Assembly (NCBI RefSeq): GCF_000316665.1 | Contig: NC_019678.1 | Location: 1,922,001-1,986,000 of the forward strand | DNA length: 64,000 nucleotides | Source of the DNA: Rivularia sp. PCC 7116 | Lineage (GTDB): Bacteria > Cyanobacteriota > Cyanobacteriia > Cyanobacteriales > Nostocaceae | Direction: 5' to 3' | In this document: piece after piece, positions 1 through 8,649 of the stretch | Numbering within the stretch: position 1 is the stretch's first letter | Layout: each line of letters begins with the position of its first letter | Position numbers and translations under genes: made by a program | Notes under the pieces: generated by a model | What the model was told of the DNA's origin: nothing | The model's input: only the letters and a program-made list of their open reading frames with translations | Database searches by the model: none

Positions 1-934
1 ATTCCGCCAATCTTATGCGTGAATGTCGCCATTTTGCTTGTACTCTGACGAATAATTCCAAGTAAACCTTGCCTGCAATTAACTTTTGAATTTGTTCCCT
101 GGCAGCGCTGCCAATAGATTTAAGCATTCCTCCACCTTTCCCAATCAAAATGCCTTTTTGGGAATCGCGTTCAACGTTAATTGTTGCCAGCACGCGAGTT
201 AATTTCGGTGTTTCTTCAACTAAGTCGATGCTGACAGCTACCGAGTGGGGTACTTCTTCGCGAGTCAGCAACAAAATCTGTTCTCGAATTAATTCACCCA
301 TAATAAAGCGTTCGGGTTGGTCGGTGACTAAATCGGGAGGATAATAATATGGTCCTGGTTCTAAATGTTGTATTAATAATTTTTGTACTTCGAGAAGCCT
401 ATCACCTGTTTTCGCAGAAAATTTTGCTGTTTGCCATTCCCCAACGCCAGCTAATTCCAAGTAACTTTCGTCTATCAACTGAGAATCTTCAGGTTGACTA
501 TCAATTTTATTAATACCCAAAATTACCGGCGTAGTAGTACGTTCGAGTAACGAAGCAATATACTTGTCTCCACCACCGCAAGCAGTACTACCATCAACTA
601 CAAATAATAAAACATCAACAGATTCGATAGCTATTTTGGCATTCCTTACCAAAACTTCCCCCAACTGATGATGGGGTTTATGAATTCCTGGTGTATCTAC
701 AAAAATTAGTTGTGCTTCTTCTGTAGTTAAAATACCCCGCAGTCGATTCCGCGTAGTTTGAGCTACTGGTGATGTAATCGCAATTTTTTGACCAACTAAT
801 TGATTCATTAAAGTAGATTTACCGACATTCGGACGACCGATAATACCGATAAAACCCGACTTAAATCCGGGAGGAGCCTGGGGAATTAAAACTTCTCCCG
901 CAAGAGAAAAGTTGTTATCTTGAATACTATTCAC
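1..934 (-). CDS. era: GTPase Era (3' end cut by window edge)
   Basis: Era is a GTP-binding protein that binds 16S rRNA and assists 30S ribosome assembly. Translating the minus strand from a GTG at 934 gives 311 codons running off base 1. The G1 loop is GRPNVGKST, G3 is DTPG (in VDTPGIHKPHH), G4 is NKID, and the C-terminal KH domain carries IGKGGGMLKSIG. The last residues seen are RLAE, so only a few C-terminal codons are missing. An in-frame TAA lies directly upstream of the GTG, which makes this the earliest possible start. The identification is firm; only the exact start is an inference. Confidence 0.95.
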   Translation of the reverse strand, partial: MNSIQDNNFSLAGEVLIPQAPPGFKSGFIGIIGRPNVGKSTLMNQLVGQKIAITSPVAQTTRNRLRGILTTEEAQLIFVDTPGIHKPHHQLGEVLVRNAKIAIESVDVLLFVVDGSTACGGGDKYIASLLERTTTPVILGINKIDSQPEDSQLIDESYLELAGVGEWQTAKFSAKTGDRLLEVQKLLIQHLEPGPYYYPPDLVTDQPERFIMGELIREQILLLTREEVPHSVAVSIDLVEETPKLTRVLATINVERDSQKGILIGKGGGMLKSIGSAAREQIQKLIAGKVYLELFVRVQAKWRHSRIRLAE

Positions 935-1149
935 TTAAAACAATTATCAGTTATTTTATTATTAGCTCAGTCATGAAATATAAGTTCTATTTTGCAAGAT
1001 TACTAAATATAAATGCTGTTAATCGCAGCCGCTCAATTAGTAATAGAGCCTGAATTCATTGCTAGTAAACTTAATTAATCCTTTTGCTTATAATATAACG
1101 TTCAATTGATAGATATTTTATCTTTATTCACGCACGAATAACACTAAAC

Positions 1150-1316
1150 GGAGTGAAATCAAATTTCGCCAAGTACCCAAAATTGCCAATTCAGCCGCAC
1201 TGCAACGGGGGAGGAAGAAATCGCCAGTGGAGAGAGAGGATGTAAATCCAAGATGCGGCAATCTTCCGTGAAACTCGAAGCTAACACTCACCCGTAGGGG
1301 AGTGTCGGTAGTTCAC
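1150..1316 (+). pseudogene. IS200/IS605-type TnpB C-terminal remnant with right end
   Basis: A short open frame on the plus strand ends at TAG 1295-1297 and reads ATGEEEIASGERG then KMRQSSVKLEANTHP. This is the style of the C-terminal tail of many TnpB proteins, and it is followed by GTAGGGGAGTGTCGGTAGTTCAC-like right-end DNA. No upstream RuvC or zinc-finger coding sequence is left. It is not the same subfamily as the intact element at about 2.7-4.0 kb, whose right end differs. I infer a nearly fully decayed insertion that kept only its 3' end. The rest of the 935-1312 spacer is AT-rich and shows no other gene. Confidence 0.55.
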
Positions 1317-2467
1317 ATAATTCCTAATACAAACTCACCTTCATTTACCGATTGATTGGCAGAAACATCGTACACAAACCCATCTCTATCGGCAAAAATA
1401 TCTACTGTCGTAGGCAATTTACCTTGTTTATTAAAAATAAGAATTTGATAAATTTGTTCTCCAGCTCTTACCTCCCTACCAAGAGCAATTCTTGAATTAA
1501 TCATTCCACCAACGGTTGCATAATATTTTGTTACTTTACTTTTAGTTTTAAACATCATGTCATGATTGCGCTGTGGAATATCATCCAGTTGAAAATCATT
1601 TGATAAAACGCCCTTTTGTTTTAAATAATTTTTGATTCCTCTAACCCCTTTTGCCACTGAATCGGGAATCATTTCCATTCCTCTACCGAGTTCAAGCGTC
1701 CAAGCTTCCACATCAAATTTAATTGTTCTACCCAACTGCAAAAAACACTCTTCTAACGCTAACCAAGGTTTAATAAAAGCTTCGTCAAAAGCATCTCCGT
1801 CATATTCATCTAATAAAATGCCAAAATCGAGAAGAAAAAATTTCGCGCTTTCTTCGCGATCGCGAAAATAATATAGATAGTTTAAACCTTGATTAGTTGA
1901 GCTATGAATATCAATCAAGTAGTCTGCATCTAAGCTTAGAGATTGTAATTTGTAGCGAAATTTTTCAGTATAAGCTACCCCGCTATCGGAATTAACTTTA
2001 TCTGAAAGCTTGACAAATTGTTGTTTAATTGCGTCTAAAAAATTTATTCTAATCTCTTCTATATCTAAATTAATCTGAGATTTAGCAAATGTTAATAATT
2101 GATTCTCACCACTTTGATTACTTTGAGATATATCCTTCTCATAATCCCAAAAAATACGGTTCCAATCTTTAGCCTCATAAACGCAATATCTACCAGAAGA
2201 AAAGTGATGAGAGCGTTGATTAGTTCCCATCGGATTACAAACCGGAAGCAGCCAGATTTCACCAATTAAATCGGTATTATCTAACATCCACAAAAACTCA
2301 ATCAATTGGTGAATAACAGCATTCCCTACAATTTCTGCTCCATGAAGATTTGACTGAATATAAACTTTTTTACCAGGAGTAGCGCCAATAAACTTGTAAA
2401 CCTGTAGCGATAAAATATCACCAGAAGCCATCTGACGCAAAGGAATTGTAGAAATAATAGGGAGCAT
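1313..2467 (-). CDS. Succinylglutamate desuccinylase/aspartoacylase-family zinc deacylase
   Basis: This 384-aa protein fits the AstE/AspA family (M14-like zinc carboxypeptidase fold), which removes acyl groups from N-acyl amino acids. The zinc ligands are visible as HGAE (H42, E45) and DIHSS (H188). The NPMGTNQR segment near residue 78 and the RSHHF/DWNRIFWD block are the usual substrate-binding arginine/asparagine region. A beta-rich C-terminal domain ends in FVLGIM. The physiological substrate cannot be read from sequence. The TGA stop (1313-1315) falls in the outer bases of the decayed IS right end next door, so the last bases of the frame may have been replaced by insertion. The ATG at 2467 is the natural start. 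Confidence 0.85.
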   Translation of the reverse strand: MLPIISTIPLRQMASGDILSLQVYKFIGATPGKKVYIQSNLHGAEIVGNAVIHQLIEFLWMLDNTDLIGEIWLLPVCNPMGTNQRSHHFSSGRYCVYEAKDWNRIFWDYEKDISQSNQSGENQLLTFAKSQINLDIEEIRINFLDAIKQQFVKLSDKVNSDSGVAYTEKFRYKLQSLSLDADYLIDIHSSTNQGLNYLYYFRDREESAKFFLLDFGILLDEYDGDAFDEAFIKPWLALEECFLQLGRTIKFDVEAWTLELGRGMEMIPDSVAKGVRGIKNYLKQKGVLSNDFQLDDIPQRNHDMMFKTKSKVTKYYATVGGMINSRIALGREVRAGEQIYQILIFNKQGKLPTTVDIFADRDGFVYDVSANQSVNEGEFVLGIM

Positions 2468-2743
2468 TAATTGAAAAGAATTGTAAATCCTAAACTTCCA
2501 AATTATCTTTTTTGAGGACTTACGTATAGTCCCTGAGAATAATTGCAGCTATTTGATTCTCTAAAATACTTGTACTGTAAAGATTTAAGCAAATAGAAAG
2601 TCTTATTGGCTATATGCAATCGAATTCGCAAGAAGGCAAAATTATTTTCACCACATGCTTCTAATCTTTGATACTGGATTTAACCGTTCGTAATTTAAAC
2701 TTATCGCTTTCCGGTAATAATTAACGAGCTAAAATTATGCCCT
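2468..2743. other. Spacer, no gene seen
   Basis: This AT-rich spacer between the deacylase and the TnpB element has no coding frame that I trust and no RNA gene that I recognise. Bases 2728-2743 lie directly beyond the right end of the TnpB element, so they would supply the guide portion of an omega RNA if that RNA is made. Confidence 0.5.
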
Positions 2744-2752
2744 CTTGACACT

Positions 2753-2773
2753 CCCCGTCCTAGAAGAACGGGG
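2753..2773 (-). ncRNA. Right-end hairpin / probable omega RNA 3' region
   Basis: On the minus strand the tnpB stop is followed at once by CCCCGTTCTTCTAGGACGGGG, a 6-bp stem with a loop. In this family the right end doubles as the scaffold of the guide RNA, with the guide taken from the flank just beyond the end. The RNA itself is an inference; only the hairpin is seen. Confidence 0.5.
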
Positions 2774-2777
2774 ATTC

Positions 2778-3971
2778 TTACTTCAACGAGCCGACTTGCT
2801 CAACCAGACCGGAATCAGGAAGAGTAGAGGCCGATTCTCCGTAAGCGCTCGGATGATTAATCCAAGTTCCGGTGTGCCCCACCGTACTTAAAGCTCTTTT
2901 TAGAATATTGATCGCAGCATTATGATCTCGGTCTAGTTCACAGCCACACTCACAGACATGAGTTCTAGTTGATAAGGATTTCTTGACAACTTCACCACAG
3001 TCTGAGCAGTTTTGACTGGTATAAGCAGGATTAACAGCTACTGTTTGCCTGCCAAACTTTTGACCGAAATGCTCCAACCATTTCCTGAATTGATACCAAC
3101 CAGCATCATTGATAGACTTTGCGAGACAATGATTCTTGACTAGATTTTTTATCCTCAAATCTTCGTAAGCGACCACATCGTTAGATTGGATTACGCAACG
3201 TGCCAGTCTCTTGGCATGTTCTTCACGTTGCCTACTTATTTTGAGGTGTACTCTGCCTAGTTTATTTCTGGCTTTGTTTCGGCCCTCGGAGCCTTTCTTT
3301 TTGCGAGAAACCCGACGTTGATAAAACTTAAGCCGTTTCTCACCCTTACGATAAAACCTTGGATTTGTTTCTACACCTCCTTTGGAGTCGGTATAAAACT
3401 CCTTAAGTCCAACGTCTAAACCAACGTTGGTGTGCGAAGGCTCTAAAGGTTCGCTAATATCAAGTTTGATACAAAACTGAACATAATAACCATCCGCTCG
3501 GCGCACTAATCTAACTCGTTTGATCAGCTCACGATCGTAACGCCATAACTCCCAGGTTCCTTTTAGTTTTAGTTTCCCAATACCTTTTTGATCTAAAAAA
3601 TTTATTGATTTAGTATCGGGGGATAGTTTCCAGCCAGATGTTTTATACTCAACTGACCTAGAAAACTTCTTAAACTTAGGATATCCTTTTTTACCAGGGA
3701 CTTGTTTTTTGCATTGATTGTAAAATCGAGAAATTGAGTTGTAAGCTCTTTCAACTGAAGCTTGAGTGGCATGAGAATTTAAGGCTTTAACAAAGGGATA
3801 CTCAGATCTGAGCCAGGTATTATGACGATACAAGTCTTTTTGTCCTATACCTTTATTGTCCATCCAGTAACGGATGCACTTGTTGCGAACAAACTGACCG
3901 GTGCGAATCGCCTCATCAATGGCAGCATATTGAGTTTTATTCCCTTTGACCTTAAATTCTAAGACGATCAT
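2778..3971 (-). CDS. tnpB: RNA-guided endonuclease TnpB
   Basis: TnpB is a compact RuvC-type nuclease guided by an RNA transcribed from the element's right end. It is the relative from which Cas12 evolved. Counting from the ATG at 3971 (397 aa), the RuvC acidic residues are D186 (VGLDVGLKEF), E270 (VAYEDLRIKN) and the Asp pair in LDRDHNAAINIL (about 347/349). The zinc finger has Cys322, 325, 340 and 342. All are present, so the nuclease appears catalytically intact. An upstream in-frame TTG at 3986 gives five more residues, but MIVLEFKVKGNKTQY is the usual family start. The last about 30 codons overlap the region expected to form the omega RNA scaffold. Confidence 0.92.
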   Translation of the reverse strand: MIVLEFKVKGNKTQYAAIDEAIRTGQFVRNKCIRYWMDNKGIGQKDLYRHNTWLRSEYPFVKALNSHATQASVERAYNSISRFYNQCKKQVPGKKGYPKFKKFSRSVEYKTSGWKLSPDTKSINFLDQKGIGKLKLKGTWELWRYDRELIKRVRLVRRADGYYVQFCIKLDISEPLEPSHTNVGLDVGLKEFYTDSKGGVETNPRFYRKGEKRLKFYQRRVSRKKKGSEGRNKARNKLGRVHLKISRQREEHAKRLARCVIQSNDVVAYEDLRIKNLVKNHCLAKSINDAGWYQFRKWLEHFGQKFGRQTVAVNPAYTSQNCSDCGEVVKKSLSTRTHVCECGCELDRDHNAAINILKRALSTVGHTGTWINHPSAYGESASTLPDSGLVEQVGSLK

Positions 3972-4091
3972 TTTGACGTGGAACAACTATACGTAATATT
4001 ATAGCGCCAAAAAAAAATAAAGCCGTCCTAGAAGGACGGGGCTTGAGACCCAAATTTTTCGGTCAACAAGTTATAGCTACGAATATACTTA

Positions 4092-4682
4092 TCACCAAAA
4101 ATCAGCAATAGAGTACCCCATATCCATTAACATTATCCGCAGCAACGGCATACTTAAACCAATCACATTACTGTGGCAACCTTCAATTTTTTCGACAAAA
4201 ACCGAACCTTTACCTTCCAGTGCAAAAGCACCAGCACATTTAAGAGGTTCTTCGGTAGAAACATAAGCATCAATTTCCTCATTGCTTACGGAAGCAAAAT
4301 AAACTTTAGTTACTTGATGTTTGACTAAATTACGATTTTGAACATTATCTACAAAAACGTGCCCGGTAAAAAGTTCGCCATAATTACCTCGCATCATTAG
4401 CCAGCGCTGGCGTGCTTCCTCCTGCGAACTAGGTTTACCGTGAATTTCGCCATTGATAGCCAAAACAGAATCGCAACCCATTACTAAAGCCGACTGAAAA
4501 TGCGGTGCGACAGCTTCAGCCTTTCGTAAAGCCAGAGTTTCAACTAATTCCGCTGGATTTTTAAGTTGAATCTGCGACTCATCAAAATCGCTGGGACAAA
4601 CAAAAGGTTGAATTCCAGCATTTTGCAGCAAACGACGACGCGCAATTGAAGCGGAAGCGAGGACAAAAGTTGGAGTACCCAT
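4092..4682 (-). CDS. Maf-family nucleoside triphosphate pyrophosphatase
   Basis: This 196-aa protein is a Maf/HAM1-like house-cleaning pyrophosphatase that hydrolyses (modified or canonical) nucleoside triphosphates to monophosphates. The N-terminal signature [12 protein letters not shown] (residues 8-19), the catalytic acidic segment MGCDSVL (D71) and the C-terminal [22 protein letters not shown] block are all present. Length is normal for the family. The tnpB element lies immediately downstream without disturbing the frame. Whether it prefers dTTP/UTP or m7GTP cannot be decided by eye. Confidence 0.9.
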   Translation of the reverse strand: MGTPTFVLASASIARRRLLQNAGIQPFVCPSDFDESQIQLKNPAELVETLALRKAEAVAPHFQSALVMGCDSVLAINGEIHGKPSSQEEARQRWLMMRGNYGELFTGHVFVDNVQNRNLVKHQVTKVYFASVSNEEIDAYVSTEEPLKCAGAFALEGKGSVFVEKIEGCHSNVIGLSMPLLRIMLMDMGYSIADFW

Positions 4683-4759
4683 ATTTTTCGCTATAGACGG
4701 AGGAAGAAAGTTAGGAGTCAGGAGTTAGGAGTTAGCATTTTGACTGTTAACAGTCAACA

Positions 4760-4800
4760 GTTCACTGTTCGCTGTTCACTGTTCACTGTTCGCTGATAAC
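4760..4800. repeat. Heptameric short tandem repeat (GTTCACT/GTTCGCT)
   Basis: About six consecutive 7-mers are visible: GTTCACT, GTTCGCT, GTTCACT, GTTCACT, GTTCGCT and a degenerate GATAACT. They lie just beyond the psbP stop. Such heptamer arrays (STRR) are characteristic of filamentous heterocystous cyanobacteria. Confidence 0.85.
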
Positions 4801-4803
4801 TGG

Positions 4804-5352
4804 TTAATCAACCCGGAAAGAGCCTACAGAATCTTGAATCAATCGCCTCATACGATTCCAACGTCTTTGGGGTACTGAAGCATTAAAAGTGAACAACTTA
4901 CCGCGACTCACAGCCATACTAGCAAGGTTATGACGCTCTCGGTTATTAGGAAATTTGACTAAATACTCTAGTAAATAATAAGTTTTACCATCTTCGCCTT
5001 CTGTTTGTTCGGCGTTAACCAATTCTGCTTTACGATTAGAACCTTCGGGAGCAAGAGCGTTTTTTCCCAGCTTATACCCCACTTCTGTAGGTGTACCTAG
5101 TTCCGTTAAACTTTTACCTGATGGAACCGGACTTATTACTACAGAAACATTTTCAGTTGTTTCAATGATATCGTGAAAAACAACATCAGGACCCTTGCTT
5201 ATTTGTATTTCCACCCAGCCAGCAGGATATAAGAATTGATAGCCATCGGTTGAGTCTGAATAACTGTTAAGTGCTGCTGCTGCTGCTGTACCAATATTCG
5301 TAAGGCAAAAACTAAGCACTAAAAATAAAGTAATTGAAATTCTTTTCCACAT
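4804..5352 (-). CDS. psbP: Photosystem II PsbP (CyanoP)
   Basis: This 182-aa protein matches cyanobacterial PsbP, a lumenal assembly or accessory factor of photosystem II. A hydrophobic signal segment (residues 4-28, ending near TAAAAAL) is followed by the PsbP fold: YSDSTDGYQFLYPAGWVEI, a VVFHDIIETTENVSVVISPV strand block, and a C-terminal LFTFNASVPQRRW...DSVGSF. A Cys at position 16 is preceded by LSF, which is not a canonical lipobox, so lipidation is uncertain. The divergent neighbour at 5423 leaves only about 70 bp for both promoters. Confidence 0.92.
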   Translation of the reverse strand: MWKRISITLFLVLSFCLTNIGTAAAAALNSYSDSTDGYQFLYPAGWVEIQISKGPDVVFHDIIETTENVSVVISPVPSGKSLTELGTPTEVGYKLGKNALAPEGSNRKAELVNAEQTEGEDGKTYYLLEYLVKFPNNRERHNLASMAVSRGKLFTFNASVPQRRWNRMRRLIQDSVGSFRVD

Positions 5353-5422
5353 TGGTTCTGGTTCCTTTAGGCTGGAAACTATACTCCCGGTAAGGGTAAT
5401 TTATCGTTTTATTGTCCCACGT

Positions 5423-6040
5423 ATGCTGACAAGTTACGAAGTTCGCTGGTTTAACTCGGGTGATATTCCCGAAAATATTGAATCTTGGTTCAAGCACAAC
5501 CGTCTTGTATCACCCACAAAATTACCAGAAAAAAGAGAAGATGTGTATCTTTACATTCCTAAATGTAATTATTTAGGAATTAAGTTACGTCAAGGAGGAT
5601 TGGAAGTTAAATGGCGTTATCCAGAAAAAGAAATTATGCAGTCTGGTTCTTCAGTAAAAGGAAATGTTGAAAAATGGAAAAAGTGGCGATGTTGGGATTC
5701 AACAGGAGAAAGCTTTTCTCTTCCACAAATTACTGATAATCCGGTGTGGATAAAAGTTGAAAAAGTCCGCTATTCGCAACTTTACACAGTCGTCTCAAAA
5801 TCACCGAAAGCTGTTTCGACTGATATAGATATAGACAATGGCTGTAGTTTGGAACTTACTAGTATAGAAATCAATGGAACAAAATGGTGGAGTATTGCAT
5901 TGGAAGCTTTTGGGGAAGATTTCAATTTAAAAGATAATCTTCTAGCTACGGGTGATTTGGTATTCAGCGATTATGAAAGTTTTCTTTTACAAACTGAGAA
6001 TTCTTTTAGTTATCCAAGCTTATTGGAATTGGTTGTTTGA
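5423..6040 (+). CDS. Hypothetical protein, 205 aa
   Basis: I do not recognise the family. The protein is soluble-looking, rich in Trp and Lys, with no signal peptide or membrane segment. The first half alternates charged and aromatic strands (YLYIPKCNYLGIKLRQGG, LEVKWRYPEKE), suggesting a beta-rich, possibly CYTH-like barrel, but no diagnostic ExExK motif is seen. It is transcribed divergently from psbP with about 70 bp between starts. No good Shine-Dalgarno sequence precedes the ATG. The coding call rests on its length, the absence of a competing gene and normal amino-acid composition. Confidence 0.7.
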   Translation: MLTSYEVRWFNSGDIPENIESWFKHNRLVSPTKLPEKREDVYLYIPKCNYLGIKLRQGGLEVKWRYPEKEIMQSGSSVKGNVEKWKKWRCWDSTGESFSLPQITDNPVWIKVEKVRYSQLYTVVSKSPKAVSTDIDIDNGCSLELTSIEINGTKWWSIALEAFGEDFNLKDNLLATGDLVFSDYESFLLQTENSFSYPSLLELVV

Positions 6041-6199
6041 GGAAAACAAATTACATTCTGCCAACTGGAAAACATTTTCCCAAGCTGGTTGTATAAAAAA
6101 ATAGGTGCTATAACTGACATTTCCGCATTTAAGCGACCATTATTCTAACTTTAAATGTGGTCGTTGAACCTAACATCAGGTCATTAGGAGACATCTACT

Positions 6200-7192
6200 A
6201 TGCCTTTAAAAAATTACGGTGTTCTTAAAGGTAAAGTAACTGATAGAAAATTAGGGGAAGGTAAGAATCCTCATTATCAGCTACTTATCAACACAAATGA
6301 AGAAAAACATCGCATTGCTATTAACGTAAAATCAAAGCTTAGTCCTTCGGAATTACTGTATTTTGTAGACGATAATTTTGAACATCCGATTACTGAAGAA
6401 TTGCGTAAATTAGATTACGGATTCAATCATTTAGATAGAAAGCCCGGTGGACTAGCTTTGGACTACGTTCGAGGTAATTTGTTCGATACAACTCAGATGA
6501 AACCATTACCTCACGATGTTCCCGGCCCCGACAACGATTTAAATGAATTAATTGAATTGTATGTTGGGCGATCGCAAACTAGCGAAGATGCGGTTATCTA
6601 CGCCTTTGGTGAAAAATGGGGTCCAGAAGAAGACACCAAGGACAAATATTTTGATTTTCTTCCCGGTAACGGTATTCATGACATCCACATGAATCAAGGT
6701 AGTGTAGGTCAATTCCAAAAAGATAACGGAGTTTGGCAAGATGGAGGACTGTTAATTCACTTTCCCAACCGCGAACAGTGGGTTGGCATCTTTTTAACCT
6801 TCCAATCGCAATCTTTTCACACTAACGATAAAAATGGCGATAGAGTAGATTCTTTACTCGCCGCGAGTACTGCCGACATCCGTATTTTGGCTGCTTTAGT
6901 TAATCCTACAAGTAGTAAAGATAATACGGAAACGGTAACTTTGATTAATACTTCAACCGTAACGGTTAATTTAAATGGATGGTCACTTACCGATTACGAT
7001 AAACGTAAGCATCATTTAGATGGTGCTATTAATCCAGGTGAAGTATTGCAAGTACCTTTAGTTCACAACAGTATTTTATTAGAAAATGAAGGCGGTACAA
7101 TCACCCTGCTTGATAAACAAGGCGTCAAAATTGATGGCGTTTCTTATACAAAGAAAGACGTACAAAGCCAAGGTAAAACTGTAGTATTTTAA
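6200..7192 (+). CDS. DUF2278 (YukJ-like) protein with C-terminal lamin-tail domain
   Basis: This 330-aa protein begins MPLKNYGVLKGKV, the standard opening of DUF2278/YukJ proteins. The family core runs to about residue 220 and includes PGPDNDLNELI, the conserved GIHDIHMNQGS and GGLLIHFP. Residues about 228-330 form a lamin-tail domain (immunoglobulin-like), with VTLINTSTVTVNLNGWSLTD and the closing GVSYTKKDVQSQG. The biochemical role of DUF2278 is unknown to me. A clear AGGAGA ribosome-binding site lies 8 bases before the ATG. The gene stands alone, separated from the next one by an AACTAAT heptamer array. Confidence 0.85.
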   Translation: MPLKNYGVLKGKVTDRKLGEGKNPHYQLLINTNEEKHRIAINVKSKLSPSELLYFVDDNFEHPITEELRKLDYGFNHLDRKPGGLALDYVRGNLFDTTQMKPLPHDVPGPDNDLNELIELYVGRSQTSEDAVIYAFGEKWGPEEDTKDKYFDFLPGNGIHDIHMNQGSVGQFQKDNGVWQDGGLLIHFPNREQWVGIFLTFQSQSFHTNDKNGDRVDSLLAASTADIRILAALVNPTSSKDNTETVTLINTSTVTVNLNGWSLTDYDKRKHHLDGAINPGEVLQVPLVHNSILLENEGGTITLLDKQGVKIDGVSYTKKDVQSQGKTVVF

Positions 7193-7211
7193 TTAGCTGT
7201 TAGTTGCTTAC

Positions 7212-7251
7212 TACTAATAACTAATAACTAACAACTAATAACTAATAACTA
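7212..7251. repeat. Heptameric STRR (ACTAATA)
   Basis: About five and a half copies of the 7-mer ACTAATA/ACTAACA occupy the space between the DUF2278 gene and the convergent SpoIIE phosphatase. It is another heptamer repeat of the type seen several times in the window. Confidence 0.9.
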
Positions 7252-7260
7252 AGTCGCAAT

Positions 7261-8649
7261 TCATCGCGCTTGCAAAACCACTAATGTCATATCATCATTA
7301 TTTTGCCTATCTGTACCGATGAATTGCTTAATTTCGTTAAATAGACAATCAAGTATTTCTTGTGGATCTTTGTAATACCTGCAAGCATTATTGAAAGCAA
7401 CAATTAGATTTTCTTCATCAAAACGCTCGCCTGAAGGGGAAGCAGCATCAGTTAACCCATCAGTGTAATAAATAATTGTGTCACCGGACTCTAAATAGAT
7501 CTGACCATTTTCGTACTGACTATTAGCTTCTAAACCTATAAGCATTCCATTAGTGTCTAATCGACTAACAGTTTTTGTTGCGGCGTGCCACCACAAAGGA
7601 GGATTATGTGCGGCATTACTGTAAGATAAAAGCCGTTTGTGGGGGTCATATTCCGAGTAAAACAAGGTAATAAAACGACTTGAATTATCCAAATCAGCAT
7701 ACATGACTCGATTCAAGTTTTGCAAAATTTGGGCTGGAGAATTTAGGTGCAATACCTCACCCCTTAACATTCCCCGCATCATCGTCATAATTAAACCGGC
7801 AGGTACGCCTTTACCCATCACATCTCCGATAACCATAGCCCAACGGTTGGCATCAGGATTATCCGAGTCTTTACCTTTAATCGTTAGGTTATGATTTGTA
7901 GGGATAAAATCATAATAGTCTCCGCCTACATGGTTTGCTGGTTTACATCTAGCAGCTAAAGCAACACCTGGAATATTTGGACATTGACGGGGCAAAAGTC
8001 GCCGTTGAATTTCTGCACCAATTTCTAATTCTTGGTCAAGTCGTTCTTTCTTACGTAACTCTACCCCTAACTCATCATTTTCAATTGCCACTGCGGTTTG
8101 ATCGGCAACCAAACGTACTAACTTTTGTCGAGTTTCTGTCCAAGTATATTCGGGATCTCGGCTTAAAACATAAAGCCATCCACGTTCCATATGTTTAACC
8201 AAAATTGCAGTACCAAAAGCCTGCATATCTGGCCCCAAACAACGATGCATATGAGCATCTAACATTCCGGTGGTGGTTGCTAAAGGTGTAGCATTAGTTG
8301 GCAAAGAAATTTGACTGCTAGCTGCTTCTAAAGCCTTACGTATGTTTTTCCGTTGGCGGCTATCTTGCCAATGTAGCTGTTCTAATCGAACTTGACCGTT
8401 CGGTTTATAGAGAAACAAAGCACTACCGTCGGCATCAGTTACCCTAGTTGCCATCAACGGTATTAGTTCCAAAAATTGGTTTAAATTATTGAAACTTCGC
8501 AGAGCAAATCCTAAAGAAGAAAGTAAATCTTGGATTTTATTCTGCTCCCGGTGCAGCCGCGCCACAAGTTCTTTGAGTGCCACCACCGGAGTGACATCTG
8601 TTGGGGCACTGCTATTACTATCAGCTGGTTGGGAAGGCAGTTGAGACAC
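7261..8649 (-). CDS. GAF-domain SpoIIE-type PP2C serine phosphatase
   Basis: This 462-aa protein has a GAF sensory domain (about residues 55-195) and a coiled linker ending in LEIGAEIQRRLLP, the usual entry to SpoIIE-type PP2C domains. The phosphatase core follows, with metal-binding Asp in GGDYYDF (D244, D247), IGDVMGKG (D276), YYTDGLTDA and a terminal NDDMTLVVL. Such enzymes dephosphorylate anti-sigma-factor antagonists (STAS proteins) in partner-switching cascades. The start is GTG at 8649. In its neighbourhood (ftsY, nusB, DUF502) it occupies a position I recall as conserved in cyanobacteria, so it may be a general rather than accessory regulator. The partner is not in this window. Confidence 0.9.
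   Translation of the reverse strand: MSQLPSQPADSNSSAPTDVTPVVALKELVARLHREQNKIQDLLSSLGFALRSFNNLNQFLELIPLMATRVTDADGSALFLYKPNGQVRLEQLHWQDSRQRKNIRKALEAASSQISLPTNATPLATTTGMLDAHMHRCLGPDMQAFGTAILVKHMERGWLYVLSRDPEYTWTETRQKLVRLVADQTAVAIENDELGVELRKKERLDQELEIGAEIQRRLLPRQCPNIPGVALAARCKPANHVGGDYYDFIPTNHNLTIKGKDSDNPDANRWAMVIGDVMGKGVPAGLIMTMMRGMLRGEVLHLNSPAQILQNLNRVMYADLDNSSRFITLFYSEYDPHKRLLSYSNAAHNPPLWWHAATKTVSRLDTNGMLIGLEANSQYENGQIYLESGDTIIYYTDGLTDAASPSGERFDEENLIVAFNNACRYYKDPQEILDCLFNEIKQFIGTDRQNNDDMTLVVLQAR

Larger units (their letters stand above)
2744..4046 (-). mobile_element. IS200/IS605-family element carrying only tnpB
   Basis: The element is bounded by two imperfect hairpins typical of IS200/IS605 ends. 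The right-end hairpin is at 2753-2773 (CCCCGTCC..GAACGGGG), immediately past the tnpB stop. The left-end hairpin is at about 4023-4040 (CCGTCCtAGAAGGACGG). There is no tnpA (Y1 transposase) inside or beside it, so mobilisation would need a TnpA in trans. The outer limits are estimated from the hairpins, with the right end taken at TGTCAAG 2744-2750 on the minus strand. The left boundary is uncertain by several bases. Confidence 0.75.

Noticed and set aside
5312-5497. 61-codon frame antisense to the psbP start and the 5423 gene
   Set aside because: It overlaps two better genes on both sides.
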